Shown here: positions 56,139 through 64,000 of the stretch, piece after piece
Layout: each line of letters begins with the position of its first letter
How positions within the stretch are numbered: position 1 is the first letter of the stretch
Assembly (NCBI GenBank): GCA_963784195.1
Contig: CAWARA010000005.1
Span: 12,123 to 76,122, forward strand
Direction: 5' to 3'
Length of the DNA: 64,000 nt
From: CAVQAH01 sp963784195
Lineage (GTDB): Bacteria > Acidobacteriota > Vicinamibacteria > Vicinamibacterales > 2-12-FULL-66-21
Program-made: the position numbers and the translations under genes
The notes under the pieces: model-generated
Databases searched by the model: none
Seen by the model: the letters and a program-made list of their open reading frames with translations, nothing else
What the model was told of the DNA's origin: nothing

Positions 56139-58706
56139 ATGCCCCTGGCGTCCGGCGCGCAGATCGGTCCGTACAAGATTCTGAGCCTCCTGGGGCGGGG
56201 CGGGATGGGGGAGGTCTACACCGCTCGCGATGAGCGGCTGGCGCGCGACGTCGCGATCAAGATTCTACCGCCCACCTTCGCGGCCGACTCCGATCGGCTT
56301 CGGCGCTTCGACCACGAAGCCCGCGCCACCGCGGCCCTGAATCACCCCAACATCCTGGCGGTTTACGACACCGGTGCCCACGACGGGTCTCCCTACATCG
56401 TCAGCGAGGTGTTGCAGGGCCAGACACTGCGCGATCTCCTCGGTCACGGTGCCCTGGTGACGCGCAAAGCGGTCGACTACGCCATTGCCGTGGCCACAGG
56501 GCTCGCCGCAGCGCACGAGAAGGGCATCGTCCACCGCGACATCAAGCCCGAGAACGTGTTCGTCACGGACGATGGCCGAGTCAAGATTCTGGATTTCGGT
56601 CTTGCGAAATTGCGCGAGCCGGTGGCGGGGGAGCGTGACTCGACGGCTGCGGGACCACCGCCCGACACGCGGAGCGTGATCCTCGGCACGGCTGGCTACA
56701 TGTCGCCAGAACAGGTGCGCGGTCAGGCGGTGGACCATCGCAGCGACATCTTCAGCCTCGGCGCGATGCTCTACGAGATGGTGAGCGGCCAGCGCGCGTT
56801 CACAGGCGAGAGCACCGTTGAAACGATGAGCGCCATCCTCAAACACGACCCGCCCGAACTGAGCACAACGGATGCGGCGATTTCGCCGCAGCTGGCGAGC
56901 GTGATTCAACACTGCCTGGAGAAAGAACGCGATCTGCGTTTTCAGTCCGCGCAGGATCTGTCGTTCGCGCTCAGCCGGCTGACCGGGACGTCCGCGTCTG
57001 GCAAGCTCAGTTCGATCGTCGACCGCCCGAAACACTGGAGACGATGGCTCGCCGGCGCCGGGGCGGCGTTTGCGGTGCTGCTGGCGCTCGGCGCCGCGAC
57101 GTATCTCGGCCGCCCGGCGGTTGCCGACAAGCCCGGCTTCACGCAGTTGACGTTCAGTCGCGGCCAGATCGCATCGGCGCGGTTCGCGCCTGACGGCCAG
57201 ACGGTGATCAGCAGCGCAACGTGGGACGGGAAGCCGTCCGAGGTTTTTTTGACGCGGCTCGATACGACAGAGTCAACGGCACTCCCGCTGGCGCCGGGAA
57301 CGCGCCTGCTCTCGATCTCGCGATCCGGCGAGCTTGCCGTGATCGTGAAGAACAACATCCTTGCCCGGGTCCCGATCGGTGGCGGCGGAACACGGGAGGT
57401 GCTTGCCAATGTGTTCGATGCGGACTGGGCCCCCGACGGGTCGTTCGCCGTCGTCCGTCACGAAGGCGAGCGCGCGTGGGTCGAGTATCCGGTAGGCACG
57501 CGCGTGTATGAGCCTGAAAATGGTGTGTTCTACGTGAGGCTCTCTCCTGACGGCACGCTGGTCGCACTGGTGGAGCAGGAACGACCCGGCGGAGGTGCCG
57601 AGTGGCTGACCATCCTGGATCGCAAGGGCGCCATCGTTGCTCGATCCCGCAGGTTGGGAGCCAACATCTGGTCGTCCATCGCGTGGACGCCGGATGGGCG
57701 CGAGGTGTGGTTCACTGCGTCGGAAGTCGCCGGACGTTCGGCCGTTCACGCGATGACCCGCGACGGCCGCGATCGTGTCGTGCATCACGTCATGGGCTCC
57801 GTCCGCATTCTGGATCTCGCTGCAGATGGCCGCGCCCTCCTGGCCCAGGATTCTCATCGCGCGGACATGCATCTGGTGGACGTACTCGCGTCGAGCGAGC
57901 GCGATCTGACGTGGAAGAACTGGTCCCGTCCGTTCGCGCTGTCGGCCGACGGCACGATGCTGGGGTTTGGTGATGGCGGGCTGAGCAGCGTGAAGGGAGA
58001 GGTCCTCGGCTACATCCGTCCAACCGACGGATCCCCGGCAGTCCTAGTCGACAAGAATGGCAATCCCATGACGTTTTCACCCGACGGCAAGTGGATCGTC
58101 ACGGCGTCGGCCACTCTGCAGCGTTTGAGCCTGGTGCCCACCGGCGTTGGCGAGATACGACCGCTCGACACCGGGCGAGTCACAGGCTTCACTCTGCTCA
58201 ACGGGGGGGCGAAATGGATGCCTGACGGTCATCGCATTGCCTTTGTCGGACGCGAAGCAGGCAGGCCTGAGCGAGTGTTCATCCAGGGGCTTGCCGGGGG
58301 AGAGCCCAAGGCGGTGACGCCGGAAGGCGTTTTCGGCCCGTTCGTTGTCTCCAGTGATTCATTGATGATCATCGTTCGCGACCAGAAGCGGCAACTGTGG
58401 AAGTACCTCATCGCGGGAGGTGCTCCCACGGTCGTGGCTGGCGCTCTGCCCGGCGACGAGCCGCTGTCGTGGAGTCCTGGCGGCGAGTTCATCTGGGTGG
58501 TCAATCGAAGGACTGCGCCAGCGACAATCTTTCGCATCGGCCTGCAGGACGGACACCGCACCCCGTGGCGTGAGCTACCGTACGACGATCCCGCCGCGAT
58601 TGAGTCAGAGCAGCTGCGCGTCGTGATGTCGGCGGATGGGAGCAAGTTCGTCTACGGCTACCACAGGCATTTGTCCGAGCTGTACGTCGCGCACGGACTG
58701 CGATGA
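56139..58706 (+). CDS. Ser/Thr protein kinase with TolB/WD40-like C-terminal domain
   Basis: Intact 855-residue membrane kinase. Kinase domain 8-275: LLGRGGMGEVYTARDERLAR (Gly loop), VAIKILPP (Lys), GIVHRDIKPENVFVTDDGRV (catalytic loop), ILDFGLAKLRE (DFG), GTAGYMSPEQVRGQAVDHRS (APE-equivalent), DIFSLGAMLYEM. One TM helix at about 305-325 (GAGAAFAVLLALGAATYLG). The extracytoplasmic part (330-855) is a propeller: ARFAPDGQTVISSATWDGKP, AWTPDGREVWFTASEVAGRS, TFSPDGKWIVTAS. Probably senses an external cue and phosphorylates cytoplasmic targets; the FHA regulator 20 bp downstream on the other strand is a likely one. ATG 56139 follows a TATAAT. Confidence 0.93.
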   Translation: MPLASGAQIGPYKILSLLGRGGMGEVYTARDERLARDVAIKILPPTFAADSDRLRRFDHEARATAALNHPNILAVYDTGAHDGSPYIVSEVLQGQTLRDLLGHGALVTRKAVDYAIAVATGLAAAHEKGIVHRDIKPENVFVTDDGRVKILDFGLAKLREPVAGERDSTAAGPPPDTRSVILGTAGYMSPEQVRGQAVDHRSDIFSLGAMLYEMVSGQRAFTGESTVETMSAILKHDPPELSTTDAAISPQLASVIQHCLEKERDLRFQSAQDLSFALSRLTGTSASGKLSSIVDRPKHWRRWLAGAGAAFAVLLALGAATYLGRPAVADKPGFTQLTFSRGQIASARFAPDGQTVISSATWDGKPSEVFLTRLDTTESTALPLAPGTRLLSISRSGELAVIVKNNILARVPIGGGGTREVLANVFDADWAPDGSFAVVRHEGERAWVEYPVGTRVYEPENGVFYVRLSPDGTLVALVEQERPGGGAEWLTILDRKGAIVARSRRLGANIWSSIAWTPDGREVWFTASEVAGRSAVHAMTRDGRDRVVHHVMGSVRILDLAADGRALLAQDSHRADMHLVDVLASSERDLTWKNWSRPFALSADGTMLGFGDGGLSSVKGEVLGYIRPTDGSPAVLVDKNGNPMTFSPDGKWIVTASATLQRLSLVPTGVGEIRPLDTGRVTGFTLLNGGAKWMPDGHRIAFVGREAGRPERVFIQGLAGGEPKAVTPEGVFGPFVVSSDSLMIIVRDQKRQLWKYLIAGGAPTVVAGALPGDEPLSWSPGGEFIWVVNRRTAPATIFRIGLQDGHRTPWRELPYDDPAAIESEQLRVVMSADGSKFVYGYHRHLSELYVAHGLR

Positions 58707-58725
58707 GATGCGCTGACAGCGCCGT

Positions 58726-59397
58726 TCAGCCACGGTCTGATTCTGACGACGGGGGCCGGATTTGTTGCGTGGTTGTCGAATCCCCGCTGCCGGATACGCG
58801 AACGACCAGCAGCTCGGTCGCAATCTGAATCCTGTCGGCGTTGTGCAGCCTGACCGGTCCGCGCACCGGCCGGTCACCATGCAGCGTGCCGTTCTTGCTT
58901 CCCAGATCCTCGAGCGTTGCCGTCCCATTCTCCAGCGTGATCTGTGCATGGCGTCGGGAGACGCCCGAGACATCGAGCCACACAGTGGCTTCGGGATCGC
59001 GGCCAATCACGTTCACTCCCTCACGTAACGCGATGTGTCGCGTTGCACCGATCAGCCAGTGCGTGACGGCGGCGGGGAATTCCGTTGCTGCACTCTCCGT
59101 CGGGGGCACGAAAGCGTAGCCGACACGGTGTGCCGTGCGGATGAACTCGCCCTCGCGATCATCTCGTAACGCCCGCCGCACTTCCTTCACCAAGCCGAGC
59201 AGCGTGGCGTCCGACACGAAGGTCCCCGGCCACAAATGACTGTGGATTTCTGTCTTGGAGACCACCGCTGGCGCTCGCTCGATGAGCAGCGCCAGAAGAT
59301 CGAAGGCTTTCGGCGTGAGGTGTACGTCGGCGCCGTCGCGGAGGAGTTGACGGCGATCGGCATGAAATGCGAATGCGCCGAAACGCGCGCTAGTCAT
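58726..59397 (-). CDS. Winged-helix DNA-binding protein with C-terminal FHA domain
   Basis: 223 residues. Residues 1-100 are an OmpR/CadC-type winged helix: LTPKAFDLLALLIERAPAVV, HLWPGTFVSDATLLGLVKEV, REGEFIRTAHRVGYAFV. Residues about 120-200 are an FHA phosphothreonine-binding domain: GVNVIGRDPEATVWLDVSGV, SRRHAQITLENG, LEDLGSKNGTLHGDRPV. The order, DNA-binding then FHA, allows a phosphothreonine signal to set DNA binding. It converges with the Ser/Thr kinase gene. Its leader on the minus strand is a run of G tracts (59402-59439) ending 5 bases before the start codon. Confidence 0.9.
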   Translation of the reverse strand: MTSARFGAFAFHADRRQLLRDGADVHLTPKAFDLLALLIERAPAVVSKTEIHSHLWPGTFVSDATLLGLVKEVRRALRDDREGEFIRTAHRVGYAFVPPTESAATEFPAAVTHWLIGATRHIALREGVNVIGRDPEATVWLDVSGVSRRHAQITLENGTATLEDLGSKNGTLHGDRPVRGPVRLHNADRIQIATELLVVRVSGSGDSTTTQQIRPPSSESDRG

Positions 59398-59401
59398 CGA
59401 T

Positions 59402-59439
59402 CCCCCGATTTTCCCCTCGTTTTCCCCCGCCCCGCCCCC
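59402..59439 (-). promoter_or_regulatory. G-tract leader, candidate G-quadruplex
   Basis: On the minus strand five G-runs of 4-5 bases (GGGGGCGGGGCGGGGG, then AAAACGAGGGG and AAAATCGGGGG) end 5 bases before the FHA regulator's ATG. The loops are 1-7 bases, within the range that folds readily. The last runs are also the only purine-rich stretch where the ribosome could bind. Confidence 0.65.
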
Positions 59440-59506
59440 GACTTCAGGAGCAGCCTAACCGCACCATCGCGACACGTCCGATTCGGGCGCGAATGCGAGG
59501 TGCGGG

Positions 59507-60028
59507 ATGGCTGGATGGATAGCCCTGACCCTCTTGATGTCAGCGAATTCTAACGCGGTTCAGCCGACGAGGTTTGACCATGTACGGTCGGCGGAGGCAG
59601 AAATCCGGAACCTGATCGCCGAGGGGTATGCGCGCTCGGCCACATTCAGGGAACTCGTCGATGCCGTCGAAGATCGTCCATGCATTGTCTATGTCTCGAC
59701 CGTCGTCAAGTTGTCGCAGGGAATGCGAGGTGCCCTCCTGCACTGGACTGGTGGCCTTGACGAGCTGCCTGTGCTCCGCGTCGTGGTCACGACGAACAAG
59801 CTGGCGCGCGACGAGGCGATCTCGGTCATCGCACACGAACTTCAGCATGTCATCGAAGCAGTCACCGCTTCACCGGCCGGGCGCGTTCAGGTCGTCGCCG
59901 CCTTCGACAGGCTGGCGCCGACAGCAAGGGCACGAGACGTCCGCAAGTACGAAACCGATGCGGCAGTGGCAGTGACGATGAAGGTGGGCGAGGAGTTGCG
60001 TCGCGCCGCCCGCCGATTCGGCCACTAG
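59507..60028 (+). CDS. Small protein with HExxH-like motif, metallopeptidase-like
   Basis: 173 residues from ATG 59507; the N-terminus is hydrophobic (GWIALTLLMSANSNA) and may be a signal peptide. ISVIAHELQHVIEAV near residue 105-118 has the HExxH zinc motif. The rest does not match a peptidase family I recognise, but HELQH proteins of this size are frequent in Acidobacteriota. Downstream Glu or His third ligand not identified. The MHS transporter follows in the same direction after 52 bp. Confidence 0.6.
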   Translation: MAGWIALTLLMSANSNAVQPTRFDHVRSAEAEIRNLIAEGYARSATFRELVDAVEDRPCIVYVSTVVKLSQGMRGALLHWTGGLDELPVLRVVVTTNKLARDEAISVIAHELQHVIEAVTASPAGRVQVVAAFDRLAPTARARDVRKYETDAAVAVTMKVGEELRRAARRFGH

Positions 60029-60080
60029 TGGACCTCTAGCGCGGGCCAGTGGATCGGTCACCGGTTGACTTGATAGTCTT

Positions 60081-61403
60081 GTGCCCTTGTCCGCGCCGAT
60101 CATCGAATCTGATCCGTCCGGCTCCATCTCCGCCGTCACCGGCCGGCGGATCAACAGCCCACGGCAAATCCTGTTCGCCAGCCTGATCGGCACCACGATC
60201 GAGTTCTTCGATTTCTACATTTACGCCACCGCGGCGGTGCTGGTGTTTCCGCGGCTGTTCTTCCCGAGCTCCGATCCGACCGCGGCCACTCTGGCGTCGC
60301 TTGCGACTTTCGCGCTGGCGTTCGTGGCGCGGCCAATCGGCTCGGCGCTCTTCGGTCATTTCGGCGATCGCGTCGGCCGCAAGACCACCCTCGTCGCGGC
60401 GCTGCTGACGATGGGCATTTCGACCGTGGTGATCGGCATGCTGCCGACCTACGCGACCATCGGGGTCGCGGCGCCTGCGCTCCTCGCGCTCTGTCGCGTA
60501 GGGCAGGGGCTGGGTCTTGGCGGCGAGTGGGGTGGGGCTGTGCTGCTGGCCGTCGAGAACGCCCCGCCGGGCAAGCGTGCCTGGTACGGCATGTTCCCGC
60601 AGCTCGGCGCGCCGCTCGGTTTCATCCTGTCGAACGGCGTGTTCCTGTTGCTATCCAGACTCTTCACCAACGACCAGTTCTTCGCGTTCGGATGGCGCAT
60701 TCCCTTTCTGGCGAGTGCGGTCCTCGTGATCGTCGGGCTCTATGTGCGCCTGACGATCTCGGAAACACCGGTGTTTCAGCAGGCCGCCGAACGGCACGAA
60801 CGCGTGAAGATGCCGATGCTGACGGTGTTCCGTGAGTATCCCGGGCCGCTCGTTCTCGGCATCCTGATTTCGTTGTCCGCCTTCGTGCTCTTCTACTTCA
60901 TGACGGTCTTCGCGCTGTCGTGGGGCACTTCGACGCTGCAATATCCTCGGGACACATTCCTGATCATGCAGCTCGTCGCCATCCTGTTCTTTGCGCTGAC
61001 CATTCCCGCCGCCGCGGTGATTGCTGACCGCCGCGGCCGCCGCACGGCGATCTCGGTGAACATCGCCATTGCCATCTTCGGACTCGTCATGGCCCCGCTG
61101 TTCGAGGCCGGGACGATCGGGGCCGTGACGATGCTGATTGCCGGCATGGCCCTCATCGGCATGGTCTACGGCCCGCTCGGCACGCTGCTCTCGGAGCTCT
61201 TTCCGACACGTGTCCGCTACAGCGGCACGTCGTTGTCCTTCAACATTGCGGGGATCTTCGGCGCGTCGCTCGCTCCCTACGCCGCGACGTATCTCGCCGC
61301 GAACTACGGACTGCAATACGTCGGCTATTATCTGTCCGCTTCGGCAGTGCTCACCTTGATCGGCCTGACGCTGACCCGCGAGACCAAAGACTCGGCCCTT
61401 TGA
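60081..61403 (+). CDS. MFS transporter, metabolite:H+ symporter (MHS) family
   Basis: 440-residue inner-membrane transporter with twelve predicted helices, starting at GTG 60081. MHS hallmarks: LIGTTIEFFDFYIYATAAVL in TM1, ARPIGSALFGHFGDRVGRKT between TM2 and TM3, GLGLGGEWGGAVLLAVENAP in TM4, SELFPTRVRYSGTSLSFNIA near TM11. The family imports dicarboxylates, shikimate, proline/betaine or aromatic acids with protons; the substrate cannot be set from sequence alone. Converges with the SnoaL-like gene (22-bp gap). Confidence 0.9.
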   Translation: MPLSAPIIESDPSGSISAVTGRRINSPRQILFASLIGTTIEFFDFYIYATAAVLVFPRLFFPSSDPTAATLASLATFALAFVARPIGSALFGHFGDRVGRKTTLVAALLTMGISTVVIGMLPTYATIGVAAPALLALCRVGQGLGLGGEWGGAVLLAVENAPPGKRAWYGMFPQLGAPLGFILSNGVFLLLSRLFTNDQFFAFGWRIPFLASAVLVIVGLYVRLTISETPVFQQAAERHERVKMPMLTVFREYPGPLVLGILISLSAFVLFYFMTVFALSWGTSTLQYPRDTFLIMQLVAILFFALTIPAAAVIADRRGRRTAISVNIAIAIFGLVMAPLFEAGTIGAVTMLIAGMALIGMVYGPLGTLLSELFPTRVRYSGTSLSFNIAGIFGASLAPYAATYLAANYGLQYVGYYLSASAVLTLIGLTLTRETKDSAL

Positions 61404-61425
61404 GGGCACCTCAGATGGTTTCCAT

Positions 61426-61872
61426 TCAGCGTTCAACAGGGAGCGCCAGTGACGCCTGGCCGAACGCGTACCGCCATCCTCCCGGCGTGCGGACGTATGT
61501 GTCGCTGAACCAGAGCCTGCGATCGAAGCTCTTGCCATCGCGCGTCCCCTTGATCCACAGCTTGGCCGTCACGACCGCTGTATCACCCCACACGCGAACG
61601 GTCTGCGTGTTCGCCTCTTCGTCCTGCTGCTCCCATGTGATGCTCTTGCTGCGCGCCTCGTCAAGGATCTCCTTGCGCGACACCGTTCGGCCGTCGCCAA
61701 GGACCAGAACGAACTGCTCGTGGAGAATCTTGTCCATCGCTTCCGCGTCGTTGTTCTTGACCGCGGCCTGGTAGGCCGTGTCGAGCTCAGCGACGACGGT
61801 GCGGTCGTCGCGAGCGGGCGTGCCTATGAGGGTGGTGGCGATGAGGGCGGCGGTGAGGATCTCGGTCGTCAT
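61426..61872 (-). CDS. SnoaL/NTF2-like (DUF4440) protein, secreted
   Basis: 148 residues from ATG 61872, preceded by AAGGAG. A signal peptide-like start (ILTAALIATTLIGTPA) is followed by an NTF2-fold domain: LDTAYQAAVKNNDAEAMDKI, LHEQFVLVLGDGRTVSRKEI, LWFSDTYVRTPGGWRYAFGQ. DUF4440 proteins are often ketosteroid-isomerase-like, but here no catalytic pair is clear. The hydrolase gene upstream is on the same strand, about 84 bp away. Confidence 0.85.
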   Translation of the reverse strand: MTTEILTAALIATTLIGTPARDDRTVVAELDTAYQAAVKNNDAEAMDKILHEQFVLVLGDGRTVSRKEILDEARSKSITWEQQDEEANTQTVRVWGDTAVVTAKLWIKGTRDGKSFDRRLWFSDTYVRTPGGWRYAFGQASLALPVER

Positions 61873-61956
61873 CTCGGCTCCTTTGTGCATTGGGTCGAGC
61901 GTACGAGGTCCATTCGCGGCACGTCTTGGAGAATCTTGCTACAGCGTTCCGTGAGC

Positions 61957-62748
61957 TTAGATCTGCGTCAGGAATTGAACGATTTCGTCCGCCAGCAGGC
62001 CAGGTGCCGTCATCGTCGCCACATGTCCCTGTCCGTCGAGCATCCGGACCTCGCTGTGATGAAGCAGGGACCGCACGACCTCTGTCCCGCGCCTGGCCCA
62101 GGCCGCGCTTTCGCTTCCGAGCAGCAGGAGGGTGGGGGTCGAGATGCCAGCGAACACTGACGGGTCGGGGGAGTAGCTCTGCTCGGCCCGGACCTCTCTG
62201 GGAATCGTATGCGCAGCGGCGACCCGCGGTTTCCAGATCGGCGAAGACTGGAATTGCGCGAGTTCGTCCGGTTTGAAGCCGGCGAACTCGGTCATCACCA
62301 TGCTGAGAAGGTCGTCCCGTTTGTTCTCGTCGAGCAGTGCGTCGAGCTTCGCAAGAAGGTCCGCGGTGGCGACCGCGATGCCTGGCGTCGGCTCGTAGAG
62401 GATCAGCCGGCGCAGATTCCTGCAGATCCGCGCGGCGCCCAGCGCAACCGTCGCTCCAAATGAATGACCGAACAGGTTCGCCGGTTCTGGCAGCGCATCA
62501 ACGATCGTTGCGATGTCCTCGAACTCCTGTTCGATGCGATAGGGGGCCGTCGAGTCTCCACTTTCACCGCGTCCCCTACGATCGACGGCGATGATGGTGA
62601 ACTGCTGCTCGAGGATCGGCCCGACAAAGCGAAACGTGTGGCGGTCGGCGCTGGTGCCGTGCACGAGGGCAAGCGGCGGCCCCGAGCCGCTCTGGCGATA
62701 CGCGATCTGGATACCGTCAGTCGACGTGACCAGGTGATCGGCAGGCAT
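61957..62748 (-). CDS. Alpha/beta hydrolase
   Basis: 263 residues from ATG 62748. Oxyanion region LALVHGTSADRHTF, nucleophile Ser in LFGHSFGATVALGAA at about 95, a probable acid Asp region PTLLLLGSESA, and catalytic His in MLDGQGHVATMTAPG at about 240. It resembles small esterase/haloperoxidase-type hydrolases; the substrate is unknown. The DRRGRGESGD turn is family-typical. Intact. Confidence 0.88.
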   Translation of the reverse strand: MPADHLVTSTDGIQIAYRQSGSGPPLALVHGTSADRHTFRFVGPILEQQFTIIAVDRRGRGESGDSTAPYRIEQEFEDIATIVDALPEPANLFGHSFGATVALGAARICRNLRRLILYEPTPGIAVATADLLAKLDALLDENKRDDLLSMVMTEFAGFKPDELAQFQSSPIWKPRVAAAHTIPREVRAEQSYSPDPSVFAGISTPTLLLLGSESAAWARRGTEVVRSLLHHSEVRMLDGQGHVATMTAPGLLADEIVQFLTQI

Positions 62749-62981
62749 ATCTGGGACTCGATGCTATCGCACCCCCGCGCGCTTGCGCCCGCGCCGTACC
62801 ACTGTTTCGCTGAAATAAATCTACCCACGACTAGCCATCTCGCCGTGTGATCGACACCCCATAGGACATCGGGCTAGCCCAGAGCGCTCGCAACTCCTGT
62901 AGAGCGAAGCGCCTGCACGTCTCACCAACAGATCTGTGAGCCGCTCGCTTACGGCGGTGAAATTGCTACCACGGCAGGCGC

Positions 62982-63860
62982 GTGTCTCACAACCGATCTT
63001 CGGGCGCGGCGTTCGCGTGGTCTGAGTTTGCCTCGGAAGAGGAAACCACTGACAGTCCCGTTGCCACAGAACGCTCGCGGAAGGCTCAGGCGCTAGTGGC
63101 CGGGAGCGATGATCTGGGAGGGCTGTCGGACTTTCCCTCGGAGATTGCAGACGATGCGGCGATTGAATCGCAGGCCGATTCGATCGGCAGCGCCGCAACG
63201 ACTGCCGCGAACGAGCCCATTACTCCGCATACGCCGGTCTCGCGCTGGACCCGTCCTTTTGCCGCGGCATTCTTGTTCGGTGCCGTCTCCACGTTAGTAG
63301 CGCTGGCTGTCGTCGACCGTGGCTCGAGCGATCCCGTCGTGTTCACCCACTTCGAGGCCGTCGCTGTGTCTGACGGGATCTCCAACTCATTGCTCGCGGG
63401 TCTCGATCGCATAGAGATGCGTCCCCCGGTTCCTGTCGCTGCGGTCCGGCGCGTCGTCCCCCAGCGAGTGACGGCCGTCGAACCTGCCGAGACGTCGTTT
63501 GACATCAAGCCTGACGAGATCGTGACCGCCTTCAGCGAGCCGGCATCGCCCACGACGCTGACCGGTTCCGAAGCCCGTAACGCAGCCAAAGACGAGCAGG
63601 CTGTGAGGCAGAAACTCCACTCGTACGAGGAGTATCAGGGCGCGACGTTCCGCCCGTGCTCAGTGGTTCTCGCGGGGGACTACGCGACCGCAGAGTGCCG
63701 CGGCACGATGACTCAGCCGCCGAGCCCGGAGAGCCCGACACCGATCTCGTCCGAACATCAGTGGACGTTCAAGATGCGCCGCGATGGTGATGCGTGGAAA
63801 ATCGACGAGGTCTCGCGATCTTTGCCGATCGATGCTGCACGTGCGCCCGGGCAGGACTGA
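62982..63860 (+). CDS. Single-pass membrane protein with NTF2-like C-terminal region
   Basis: 292 residues. The N-terminal 85 are acidic and low-complexity, then one membrane helix (FAAAFLFGAVSTLVALAVV, about 92-110). The C-terminal part (about 200-280) reads RQKLHSYEEYQGATFRPCSV, AGDYATAECRGTMTQPPSPE and WTFKMRRDGDAWKIDEVSRS. This ending resembles SnoaL/NTF2-like tails that follow kinases and zinc-ribbon proteins in Acidobacteriota, but the domain seems shortened (one helix missing), so it may be partly deleted. The start follows a 233-bp gap with nothing recognisable. Confidence 0.6.
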   Translation: MSHNRSSGAAFAWSEFASEEETTDSPVATERSRKAQALVAGSDDLGGLSDFPSEIADDAAIESQADSIGSAATTAANEPITPHTPVSRWTRPFAAAFLFGAVSTLVALAVVDRGSSDPVVFTHFEAVAVSDGISNSLLAGLDRIEMRPPVPVAAVRRVVPQRVTAVEPAETSFDIKPDEIVTAFSEPASPTTLTGSEARNAAKDEQAVRQKLHSYEEYQGATFRPCSVVLAGDYATAECRGTMTQPPSPESPTPISSEHQWTFKMRRDGDAWKIDEVSRSLPIDAARAPGQD

Positions 63861-64000
63861 GCCTAGTCCGTCACTTTGATCCACCGACAGCGCGCGAAAG
63901 CCGAGCCGGCCGTTCGCGCAGGAAACGATGCGGAGCAGGCCGTAACGATCACGAAAACTGCTGCGTAGGCCTGCGACTCGCCTCCGCCAAGGCCACAGAT
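63861..64000. other. Edge region, nothing identified
   Basis: The last 140 bases show no complete open frame, repeat or RNA. A minus-strand gene could start beyond the edge. Confidence 0.35.

Overview
The window reads as a chromosome fragment of a high-GC Gram-negative soil-type bacterium, most likely Acidobacteriota and probably Vicinamibacteria. This is inferred from gene content, not from a marker gene: ADOP-type FtsX permeases, an Oar-like TonB receptor with a carboxypeptidase-regulatory N-domain, a Ser/Thr kinase with a TolB/WD40 C-half, sulfatase-TPR fusions, and an ECF42 sigma factor with its DGPF partner. No tRNA, rRNA, CRISPR array, insertion sequence or prophage was recognised.

Layout. 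0-12 kb: partial EF-hand protein, M14 carboxypeptidase, AraC regulator, broken lipoprotein, DUF2079 membrane protein, ADOP permease, DUF5117-type zinc protease. 12-24 kb: receiver protein and DUF2934 protein, CsaA, short-chain dehydrogenase, SRPBCC protein, D-aminoacylase-like amidohydrolase, class II photolyase, ahcY with an ArsR-methyltransferase fusion, and a sulfatase-like TPR protein. 24-30.5 kb: a shattered TonB receptor and a NarL-type two-component pair whose kinase is shattered. 30.5-47 kb: an accessory glycan region. It holds a GH-GT2 fusion, three tandem CgeB-like glycosyltransferases, another GT2, a ChbG/HpnK-type deacetylase, an ABC exporter and an APH-type phosphotransferase, interspersed with an FmdB protein, a second ADOP permease and an outer-membrane barrel protein. 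47-64 kb: intact housekeeping and signalling genes: a membrane protein with sulfatase-TPR, two TolB-like proteins, ECF42/DGPF, Ser/Thr kinase facing an FHA-winged-helix regulator, MHS transporter and small enzymes.

Two features cut across the annotation. First, reading-frame breaks are very uneven: several in 4-23 kb, dozens between 24 and 47 kb (sparing the response regulator, the 9xx-residue GH-GT2 fusion and the deacetylase), and none recognised in 47-64 kb. This is either local gene decay or a poorly polished stretch of assembly, so products there are named by joining fragments across frames. Second, many intergenic gaps hold long imperfect hairpins built from short-period tandem repeats (7, 12-13 bp or CGACGA-like units), mostly just downstream of gene ends.

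The best candidates for new biology are the glycan region with its NarL-type regulator and a twin 16-bp palindrome in the shared upstream region, the kinase/FHA-winged-helix pair with a G-run-rich leader, the ArsR-methyltransferase next to ahcY, and the hairpin repeat family.
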